This document shows, one piece after another, positions 57,495 through 64,000 of a stretch of 64,000 nt of DNA; the first letter of the stretch is position 1; every line of letters begins with the position of its first letter. The notes beneath the pieces were generated by a model. It ran no database searches. It was not told where the DNA came from and saw nothing but the letters and a program-made list of their open reading frames with translations. Origin of the DNA: Acidobacteriota bacterium. GTDB taxonomy: Bacteria > Acidobacteriota > Terriglobia > Bryobacterales > Bryobacteraceae. The stretch is taken from positions 1 to 64,000 of the forward strand of contig JAPKYZ010000026.1 in NCBI GenBank assembly GCA_026394055.1, given 5' to 3'. The position numbers and the translations under genes were made by a program.

Positions 57495-57830
57495 CTACCC
57501 GAGCTGCAATATCGTCCGCAAACCATCTTCAATTGCCGCCATCTCCGTTGACGCGGCAAGGCCTATGCGGTCCCGGAACCGCCCCTTCGATACGGCCCGA
57601 ATCTGATCGGTGACCGCCACGGACGGACGTCCCTCACAAAGGACTGGGATGAGAATCGGCGGGCTGGCTGTCGGGGCACTCGAAAGCGGAATCACCACAA
57701 TGGTCCGTCGACGCTCATTCAGCAACTTGAGTGAAACGACGACGCAAGGCCGCGTTTTTCGAATCTCTGAGCCAAGCGTCGGGTCCAGCGCCACCCACCA
57801 GATCTCGCCGCGGTCGGGGGTTACTTCCAT
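57495..57830 (-). CDS. PemK/MazF family toxin
   Basis: 111 residues. PDRGEIWWVALDPTLGSEIRKTRPCVVVS is the MazF-type N-terminus with RGEIW and KTRP; VVIPLSSAPTASPPILIPV and AVTDQIRAVSKGRFRDRIG continue the family (in blocks). It is an mRNA interferase. A complete antitoxin gene precedes it with a ten-base overlap. It resembles but does not match closely the toxin at 42421, so the two are not recent duplicates. Confidence 0.9.
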   Translation of the reverse strand: MEVTPDRGEIWWVALDPTLGSEIRKTRPCVVVSLKLLNERRRTIVVIPLSSAPTASPPILIPVLCEGRPSVAVTDQIRAVSKGRFRDRIGLAASTEMAAIEDGLRTILQLG

Positions 57831-58057
57831 GGCTCCGCCGCCGCATCCGGCAGACGGTCAAACTCCTGCTCGATCTCAAGGACATCCAGTTCCTGATTGG
57901 CCACGTCACAAGCACGGATCAGATCCGCATCACGCTCACTCAAACGTGCCACCAAGGCTTCGCTCACAAATCTCGACCTTTCCCGCGACGGCACGCAAGC
58001 TAGAAACTGGACCGCCACTGCCTCCGACACACTGAAGGTCATCTTTCTTACGGCCAT
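57821..58057 (-). CDS. Antitoxin of the PemK/MazF toxin
   Basis: 78 residues from ATG 58057. MTFSVSEAVAVQFLACVPSR followed by ERSRFVSEALVARL is a ribbon-helix-helix-like N-terminus. The acidic C-terminus NQELDVLEIEQEFDRLPD would wrap the toxin. The frame is open far upstream as a shadow of the NHL gene but only this part is real. Confidence 0.8.
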   Translation of the reverse strand: MAVRKMTFSVSEAVAVQFLACVPSRERSRFVSEALVARLSERDADLIRACDVANQELDVLEIEQEFDRLPDAAAEPWK

Positions 58058-58189
58058 AACGCCATAATACCAGTCTATTGGCGAACCGCTCCTCGTTTGC
58101 AGGCAGGAACAGTTCCCTTTTGCCGCTGAAATCCGGATAGTGCGGCGGGACTCCCCAGCGATATACTCGTTGCTCGAAGGAGAGCCTCG

Positions 58190-59209
58190 ATGCCCTTTAC
58201 CCGGACCGCCATGTGGGCGGTCACACTGCTGGCTGCCGCGCCATTGAGCGCTCAATCGAACGCCCCCAATTCGCAGCCCAACCCCTACCGCACCATCGAG
58301 AACTTCGGCGAGCTGCCCGAAGGGCGCAAATGGGGCTCGACCAGCGCGGTCGAGATCGACCGGGATGGCAAGAGCATTTGGGCGGCGGAACGGTGCGGGG
58401 CCAACACCTGCGTGGGCAACACGTCCACGCCCGTGATCGTGAAGCTGGACGAGAACGGCAAGCTGCTGAAGAGCTTTGGCGAAGGGATGTTCGTCTTCCC
58501 GCACGGCATCTATGTCGACAAGGACGGCAACGTCTGGGTGACCGACGGCCAGGGGCGCAATGGCAAGGGGCATCAGGTGTTCAAGTTCTCGCCTGATGGC
58601 AAGGTGCTGCTGACGCTGGGCAAGGCGGGTGTGGCGGGAACGGGGCCGGATGAGTTCAACATGCCGTCCGATGTGGTGACCGGCAAGAACGGCGATATCT
58701 TTGTCGCCGACGGGCATGGCCGTGATTCCAACGCTCGCCTCGTCAAGTTCGACAAGAATGGCAAGTTCATCAAGGCGTGGGGCAAGAAGGGCACGGGGCC
58801 AGGCGAGTTTGACTGCCCGCACGCGCTGGCGATTGACTCCAAGGGCCGCCTGTTTGTGGGCGACCGGTTCAACAACCGCATCCAGATTTTTGACCAGGAC
58901 GGCAAGTACTTGACTGAGTGGAAGCAGTTCGCGCGGCCCAGCGGACTCTACATCGACCGGCGCGACATGCTTTACGTGGCGGACTCTGAATCGATCGACA
59001 CCGGCGGCTACGCCGGCAACAACCCCGGCTGGAAGCGCGGCCTGCGCATCGGCAGCGCCAAGGACGGCTCAGTGAAGGCCTTCATCCCTGACCCCACGCC
59101 CGGCAAAGGAGCCACCAGTGCCGCTGAAGGCGTAGCCGCGGATGCCAAGGGCAATCTCTACGGGGCGGAAGTGCTGTCGAAGTCGTTGAAGAAGTACGTC
59201 AAGCAATAG
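58190..59209 (+). CDS. NHL-repeat protein, peptidylamidoglycolate-lyase-like, exported
   Basis: 339 residues. A signal peptide (MPFTRTAMWAVTLLAAAPLSAQ as 22 residues; cleavage after SAQ) exports it. Six NHL/beta-propeller repeats follow, each with a [F/P]xxPxGixVD-x-x-G pattern: FVFPHGIYVDKDGNVWVTD, FNMPSDVVTGKNGDIFVAD, FDCPHALAIDSKGRLFVGD, FARPSGLYIDRRDMLYVAD. The layout resembles the lyase half of peptide-amidating enzymes, but lyase activity is not shown. It may bind protein or sugar partners in the periplasm. It separates the MazF pair from the SIR2 gene. Confidence 0.85.
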   Translation: MPFTRTAMWAVTLLAAAPLSAQSNAPNSQPNPYRTIENFGELPEGRKWGSTSAVEIDRDGKSIWAAERCGANTCVGNTSTPVIVKLDENGKLLKSFGEGMFVFPHGIYVDKDGNVWVTDGQGRNGKGHQVFKFSPDGKVLLTLGKAGVAGTGPDEFNMPSDVVTGKNGDIFVADGHGRDSNARLVKFDKNGKFIKAWGKKGTGPGEFDCPHALAIDSKGRLFVGDRFNNRIQIFDQDGKYLTEWKQFARPSGLYIDRRDMLYVADSESIDTGGYAGNNPGWKRGLRIGSAKDGSVKAFIPDPTPGKGATSAAEGVAADAKGNLYGAEVLSKSLKKYVKQ

Positions 59210-59283
59210 ACGAAGACATCGTCAAGTAACAACTCACAATTATTGACCGCGCTGAAGGGGAAAAAGTGCCTCTGGATCAGTTT

Positions 59284-59336
59284 AGATGTAATGATCCTCT
59301 TTACGCGAACACCTCCTTGATGATAGAGATGTAATG
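59284..59336. repeat. Short direct repeat upstream of the SIR2 gene
   Basis: AGATGTAATG occurs at 59284-59293 and again at 59327-59336, 43 bases apart (four helical turns), just before the ribosome site GGAGG. It could be a two-site operator in the 144-base gap. No clear promoter was picked out. Confidence 0.35.
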
Positions 59337-59353
59337 CCCTTCCGGAGGTTACC

Positions 59354-61918
59354 TTGGACGACCTATTGGTTCAAGCTTTGGCCCACGACGAATCCGTGGT
59401 GTTTGTCGGCAGCGGAGTCTCGATAGACGCAGGTCTGCCGGACTGGCGCGGTTTCATTGCCGAGCTGCTGGATTACGCCGTCAGCACGTCGACCGACGAG
59501 AAAGACCCTCGTTGGAACAAAGCACGCAGCTTGCTGGAGGCCCGGGACTTTCTTTTGGCGGCGGAGATGCTCCACCGAGAACTGTCCCCGAAGGCGTTCT
59601 CGAACTTCATCACGCGGCGGTTCGCCCGGAAGTCATTGCTGCCCACCGAGCTCCATCGGTCCATCACACGATTGCCATTCAGCTTTGCCTTGACCACGAA
59701 CTTGGATCGCCTGCTGGAACGAGCCTACGGCAATCCCACCACGTGCACCTGGAAAGATCCGGACACGCTGTTCCACGCTATCCGATCGAACGATTTTGCG
59801 GTGGTCAAGCTCCACGGATCGGCGCAGAATCCGCTCGATGTACGGCTGACCCGCACGCACTACCGGGATGGCTCCATGGCCAACCCGGAGTTCAATCAGC
59901 TAATCAAACACCTACTGAGCTGGAAAACTTTCCTCTTCATCGGTTACAGTCTTCGCGACACCGACATGCTCTACCTGATTGATGAGGTGCGGCTGCGCCA
60001 TGGGCGAAAGTTTGGGCCGCACTATGCCATCCTGCCCGAACAGGAGTGTGACGCCACATTTGCCCGCTATCTGGACGACGCCCTGGCCATCAAGGCCATC
60101 ACGTACCGGACCGATGGCCAGACAGCCACGCAGGCCGTGGTCAACATTCTCAAGGAACTGAGCGGCCGGGTCAGCAGAGCGCGGCTGGGCCGTTTTGGCA
60201 TTGGCTTCGGCCTCAGCGATCCGGCGGTGAGCCGGGATGAAGCCGTCCAGGCCATGCTGGAGAGAGCGACATCGCTGACCGGATCGCTGCGCGGGGATGT
60301 TTGCATGATGGTGGACGGGACCAGCCCGGACCCTACCCGCGTCGCTGTCTGTCCTCCCAAGAAGGAGGCGTTGGCCATCGAACCAGGGTCGATCATCAAC
60401 AGCGTTTTCTTGAAGGCGGCCAAGGACCGCAGCAAGGATTATGTCTACCTGAAAGATGTCGCACACTGCCGCGAAGAGCTGGACGCGTTGGGTTACCGGA
60501 ACGCCCATTATGTGGTGTGTGACACGGAAGTAAAAAGCGAGTTGGCCTGCCCGATTCTGGCGGATGGGAGGCGGGTGGGTGTACTCAACCTCGAGTCTGA
60601 CCTACGAGACGCCTACACCGACTATCACATCCAGGTGGCCAAGCGGATTAGCAAGGAGTTTGGCCAGTTGTTCATGCAGGCCGAACATCGCCGGCGCATC
60701 GACTTTCCCATCAAGGAGTTCCAGAGCAAGCCGGACCGGCTGAGCCAACTGATGCTGAAGTCGCGACTGGTGAGCTCGTTGGGGCACGAGTTCCTGCTTT
60801 ACAAGATCAACTACGAGAAGCAAACCCTGACGGGTTCGTTGTTCTCAAAGGACAAGGTGCGGCATTTCAGGTACACCTTCCAAGAGAAGAGCATCGCGGC
60901 TTGGGTCTTCTGGAGGCGTCAGGCCAAGCTGATTCCGGACGTTGAGGAGGCCGTCAAAGGGTTTGCCCCGAACGCACCGGATGAGGATGACGCGAGTTGG
61001 TTGAACCCCAAGGGGATTAGTCAGTTCGGCATCAAGGGGCCACTGTTTGCCTGTCCGGTGCGGGCGGCCGGCGATACTCAGGCGATTCTCGTCACCTGGC
61101 TCCGCGATGGTGTCACGGGTACGGGAGGGAAGATCGGGAAGTTCAAGGCATCTTCCCGTCAGATCCAGCGCCGGGTGAATCTGGCGGCCAATGACTTGTT
61201 CCGGCTTGGGCAATCGCGCGTGGAAGGCTTTTTTGATGGTTTGCGCGAACTGCTGGACGTGGTGGACAAGGGTGGAGTTTGGGAGAAGCAGCAGTTTGAG
61301 GATAAGTCCTTTTGCACGGCGGTGATCGAGGCGCTGGCGACGGCGGTCCTGCGGCCGGAAGTGGGCCTGAAGCGGATACGATTCTGGCGCGCCGTGGATC
61401 CAGAGAATCAGGGCGAGGAGCCGCGCGAGTTCCGCTTAGTCTACTGGAAGACGGCCGACGATGTCCGTGATCAACCGGCAGCAAACTACATAGGGCTGCA
61501 GCGAACGTCGGAGCGCGATGTCTTTACCGAACACACGCTTGACCGCTACCGCGAAGATCCGTTGGCCAAATGGCAACACCCGGCCAAGATGGGCGGCGAG
61601 CAAGACCCCAACGCCACCAAATTGGACAAGGACCCGAAGGGCTCCTGGATCGTTGCCCCCATCGTCAAGTCCGCCGACGATCCGGCGCAGGCCCGGTTGC
61701 TCGGTTGGATTTCCGCCGACATGCATATGCCGGATGAGGCGGGTACGCCGAAAGACAGGAAGTCTGAGGACTCTCGCGAACGCACGCTGCAACGGCTTGC
61801 GCTGGATGTCGTTTCGGATCTATCGCATTACGTATTTCGAAACGCATTTGAGGAGCCCGTGAAGGCTAAGGCCGCCAAGGCAGTGGCCGGTTCCAGCCGC
61901 ACGGGCAAGATCCGCTAG
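59354..61918 (+). CDS. SIR2-domain protein with three C-terminal GAF-like domains
   Basis: 854 residues from TTG 59354 (CGGAGG with six-base spacing). Residues 10-270 are a SIR2_2 domain with its NAD site and active residues: GSGVSIDAGLPDW at 19, TTNLDRLLE at 114, VKLHG with His154, and IGYSLRDTD at 196. SIR2 effectors of this type deplete NAD+ in phage defence. After a hinge, residues 290-440 read as a GAF domain (ELACPILADGRRVGVLNLES at 396). Residues 463-620 (GPLFACPVRAAGDTQAILVT at 562) and 643-830 (SWIVAPIVKSA and LLGWISADMH at 764-790) repeat the same strand-turn-strand-helix plan, so I read them as divergent GAF-like copies. The C-terminus is basic and Ala-rich. No partner gene is adjacent. 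Likely role: ligand-sensing NADase; inferred. Confidence 0.8.
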   Translation: MDDLLVQALAHDESVVFVGSGVSIDAGLPDWRGFIAELLDYAVSTSTDEKDPRWNKARSLLEARDFLLAAEMLHRELSPKAFSNFITRRFARKSLLPTELHRSITRLPFSFALTTNLDRLLERAYGNPTTCTWKDPDTLFHAIRSNDFAVVKLHGSAQNPLDVRLTRTHYRDGSMANPEFNQLIKHLLSWKTFLFIGYSLRDTDMLYLIDEVRLRHGRKFGPHYAILPEQECDATFARYLDDALAIKAITYRTDGQTATQAVVNILKELSGRVSRARLGRFGIGFGLSDPAVSRDEAVQAMLERATSLTGSLRGDVCMMVDGTSPDPTRVAVCPPKKEALAIEPGSIINSVFLKAAKDRSKDYVYLKDVAHCREELDALGYRNAHYVVCDTEVKSELACPILADGRRVGVLNLESDLRDAYTDYHIQVAKRISKEFGQLFMQAEHRRRIDFPIKEFQSKPDRLSQLMLKSRLVSSLGHEFLLYKINYEKQTLTGSLFSKDKVRHFRYTFQEKSIAAWVFWRRQAKLIPDVEEAVKGFAPNAPDEDDASWLNPKGISQFGIKGPLFACPVRAAGDTQAILVTWLRDGVTGTGGKIGKFKASSRQIQRRVNLAANDLFRLGQSRVEGFFDGLRELLDVVDKGGVWEKQQFEDKSFCTAVIEALATAVLRPEVGLKRIRFWRAVDPENQGEEPREFRLVYWKTADDVRDQPAANYIGLQRTSERDVFTEHTLDRYREDPLAKWQHPAKMGGEQDPNATKLDKDPKGSWIVAPIVKSADDPAQARLLGWISADMHMPDEAGTPKDRKSEDSRERTLQRLALDVVSDLSHYVFRNAFEEPVKAKAAKAVAGSSRTGKIR

Positions 61919-62061
61919 CAGGTAACTGAACCGGTTCTACCTGGCAGCTGAAGTTGAGCGCGCTGCGCCGCTACCGGCAGGCTGGGCAAATCTCGTCTCG
62001 ACAACCTCCGGTTGTGCCTTGCCCCTATTCAGGCGACAATGGGAGGTTTGGGAGATCTGTA

Positions 62062-64000
62062 ATGTTTCAACTGTTTCGCCGTAAAGATACCGCTGTGCGG
62101 TATGTGCTGATGGGCCTGCTGGGCTTGATTGCTGTTTCGATGGTCTGGACGCTGACGCCGTCAGGGATGGGTGGCGCCTCCGGCAACCGTTCGGAGACCG
62201 TCATCGCCCAAGTCGGCGACGAGCAGATCACGATTCAGGAAGCGTCTTCACGGATCGAGCAACAGATGCGCAATTCCGGCATTCCCCGGACGATGGCTTC
62301 GATGGTTGCCAACAATGTGGTGGATGGCCTGGTCCGCGAGAAGGCCATCGAGCTGCAGGCGCAGAAGATGGGCTTCACCGTCACTGATGACGAAGTGGTC
62401 TCGATGATCAAGACCATCCTGCCGCAGCTGTTCCCGAATGGGGAGTTCTTGGGCAAGGACGCCTACTCTTCGTTCCTGGCCCAACGCGGCCTGACGACGA
62501 CGGCCTTTGAGAGTAACCTTCGGCGCCAGGTGCTGGCCACCAAGGTCCAGAACATGATCAGCGAAGCGATCATCGTCACGCCGGCCCAGGTGGAGGCGGA
62601 GTTCAAGAAGAGCAACGAGAAGGTGAAGGTGGAGTACGTTTCGCTTTCCATCCCCGAACTGAAGAAGCAACTCAGCGTCGATGATGCGGCGGTGAAGGCG
62701 GAGTATGAAAAGCTGAAGGCCACCCTGAAAGTGCCGGAGCGGCGGGCGGCCACATTGGTGATCGTGGACCAGGCCCGGACCGCGGCCGGAATCCAGGTTT
62801 CAGACGCCGATCTGCGGCGCGCCTACGAAGACAACAAGGAACGGTATCGCACGCCGGAACGCGTGCAGGTCCGCCACATCCTGCTGAAGACCACCGACAA
62901 GGGCCCGGCCCAGGTGGCCGAAGCGCAGAAGAAGATTGAAGACCTGCTGAAGCAGGTGCAAAAGGGTGCGGACTTTGCGGATCTGGCCAAGAAGAATTCC
63001 GAAGACCCGGGCTCGGCCATCAACGGTGGCGATCTGGGCTTTGTCACCAAGGGTCAGATGGTGGCCAACTTTGAGGCCGCCGCCTTCGCCCTGAAGACCC
63101 CGAAGCAGTTGTCGCCGGTGGTGAAAACCGAATACGGCTTCCACATCCTGCAACTGACGGCGCGTGAAGATGCCCGCCTGCGGCCGTTTGAAGAAGTCCG
63201 CAACGAACTGATCGGCGAAACCCAAAAGCAGGTGGTGTTTGACCGGATGCAGCGCAACATCGACGCCATCCGTGCCGCCGCGGCGAAGAGCCCCGAGAAG
63301 CTGGGTGAGATTGCGGGTCAGTACAACGCGTCACTGGCGATGTCCGGCATGATGCAGGCCAGTGACAGCAACTTCCCGGAGATCGGCGCGCGCCCGGATC
63401 TCACGTCGTTGATTTTTTCGGCCAAGAAGGGTGAAGTGACCAGCATGGTGGAGGCGCCGGGCAACAAATTGGCCGTCGCGGTGGTTACCGCCATTGAACC
63501 GGAGCATCCGGCGCAGTTGGCTGATGTGGCCGACCGGCTCCGCAATGAATTGCTCACCCGGAAAGCCACGACGGAGCTCCGGGACCGTGCGGCGCAACTG
63601 TTGGCCAAGGCCAAGGCGGGTGGCGCGGACTTCAAGAAGCTGGCGGCTGAATTCAAGGGCGAGTTCAAGGCTCCGGCGGAATTTGCGCGCAATGGTGCGG
63701 TGGAAGGTCTGGGCAGCCCGCTGGTGCTGGAAGAAGCGTTCGGCAAACCGGCTGGCACCGTGACCGGCCCCCACATGTTGGGGGATTCAGCCTTTGTGGC
63801 CCGCGTCGTGGAATCGATCCCGGCAGATTTGTCAAAGCTAGCGATGGATCGTGAGAGCGTCGCGAAGACGATCCGGGACCGCCAGTCGCGTGAGCGGGAA
63901 GATCTGTTTGCGGATGGCCTGGTGCAGAAGTTGACCAAGGACGGCAAGGTGAAGATGTTCCCTGAGAACGTGAAGCGCCTGCTGGCTTCCTACGGCCAGT
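62062..64000 (+). CDS. PpiD/SurA-like periplasmic peptidyl-prolyl isomerase (runs off window)
   Basis: At least 646 residues from ATG 62062 (GGGAG upstream); still open at the window edge. A membrane anchor (YVLMGLLGLIAVSMVWTLTP at about 14-33) holds it to the inner membrane. A SurA_N-like chaperone domain follows (QVGDEQITIQEASSRIEQQM; NNVVDGLVREKAIELQAQKM). A parvulin domain is at about 270-365 (VRHILLKTTD, ADFADLAKKNSEDPGSA, GGDLGFVTKGQM, YGFHILQL), then a second, degenerate parvulin-like region. It helps outer-membrane proteins fold, which fits the large TonB receptor family. The end SYGQ is probably close to the stop. Confidence 0.9.
   Translation, partial: MFQLFRRKDTAVRYVLMGLLGLIAVSMVWTLTPSGMGGASGNRSETVIAQVGDEQITIQEASSRIEQQMRNSGIPRTMASMVANNVVDGLVREKAIELQAQKMGFTVTDDEVVSMIKTILPQLFPNGEFLGKDAYSSFLAQRGLTTTAFESNLRRQVLATKVQNMISEAIIVTPAQVEAEFKKSNEKVKVEYVSLSIPELKKQLSVDDAAVKAEYEKLKATLKVPERRAATLVIVDQARTAAGIQVSDADLRRAYEDNKERYRTPERVQVRHILLKTTDKGPAQVAEAQKKIEDLLKQVQKGADFADLAKKNSEDPGSAINGGDLGFVTKGQMVANFEAAAFALKTPKQLSPVVKTEYGFHILQLTAREDARLRPFEEVRNELIGETQKQVVFDRMQRNIDAIRAAAAKSPEKLGEIAGQYNASLAMSGMMQASDSNFPEIGARPDLTSLIFSAKKGEVTSMVEAPGNKLAVAVVTAIEPEHPAQLADVADRLRNELLTRKATTELRDRAAQLLAKAKAGGADFKKLAAEFKGEFKAPAEFARNGAVEGLGSPLVLEEAFGKPAGTVTGPHMLGDSAFVARVVESIPADLSKLAMDRESVAKTIRDRQSREREDLFADGLVQKLTKDGKVKMFPENVKRLLASYGQ

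Noticed and set aside
58058..58822. Long N-terminal extension of the antitoxin frame at 57821
   Set aside because: It is antisense to the NHL-repeat gene; only the last 78 codons look like an antitoxin.
1..64000. CRISPR arrays, tRNA genes, prophage or intact insertion sequences
   Set aside because: Looked for regularly spaced repeats, cloverleaf-like blocks and transposase motifs; none found by eye.

Overview
The window looks like a chromosome segment of an acidobacterium of the Solibacter/Bryobacter type. The pointers are uniformly high GC, a Cna-B-headed TonB-dependent receptor, an ADOP-type duplicated orphan permease, a GMC oxidoreductase next to a gluconate 2-dehydrogenase subunit 3-like protein, many small secreted enzymes with Tat-like leaders (TRRQF, TRRAF, NRRQF), a DUF2934 protein, and dispersed 'CCGCCAAGGCG' palindromic repeats. 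This placement is inferred from gene content; no rRNA gene is present. I saw no tRNA gene, CRISPR array or intact insertion sequence.

Layout. 1-6318: sugar and secreted-enzyme genes (a truncated Gfo/Idh/MocA oxidoreductase, lipocalin-like protein, sugar phosphate isomerase, SGNH hydrolase, PIG-L deacetylase, RidA-like protein, aldo/keto reductase). 6632-8712: an accessory pair, a TIR-transmembrane-alpha/beta-hydrolase protein and a secreted companion that carry the same Gly/Asn/Thr motif. 8988-14675: a minus-strand run aminotransferase, serA, GT39-like glycosyltransferase, glutathione peroxidase, galE. 14725-16925: YqeY followed without a gap by an AAA ATPase and a DUF4276 protein, a defence-like pair. 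17059-20100: TonB-dependent receptor with its own promoter and terminator. 20226-32231: OPT transporter, a spermidine-synthase-like membrane protein and an acyl-CoA catabolism cluster, interleaved with four small toxin-antitoxin-like loci, one of them frameshifted.

32241-45746: MrfA-type repair helicase, PilZ protein, APC permease, ADOP permease, EamA transporter, DUF1801 and DUF1697 proteins, a DUF433 antitoxin with only a stub of its toxin, a PemK/MazF pair, and PcrA/UvrD coupled to a 56-residue basic protein. 46685-48039: an ECF sigma, membrane protein and periplasmic protein trio. 48287-48876: rpmE and, beside it, a compact unannotated transcription unit with promoter, tiny ORF and terminator. 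49021-56289: MFS transporter, DacB-type peptidase, FmdB, RedB-like protein, lexA, DUF2934 protein and the GMC pair.

56290-61918 is a second defence-like stretch: an Mrr endonuclease, a BrnT remnant with a BrnA-like protein, a PemK/MazF pair, and, after one NHL-repeat protein, an 854-residue SIR2 protein followed by what I read as three GAF-like domains. The window closes inside a PpiD-like periplasmic chaperone. The parts most worth following up are the TIR-hydrolase with its motif-sharing partner, the SIR2-GAF protein, the small transcription unit at 48605-48876, and the AAA/DUF4276 pair.
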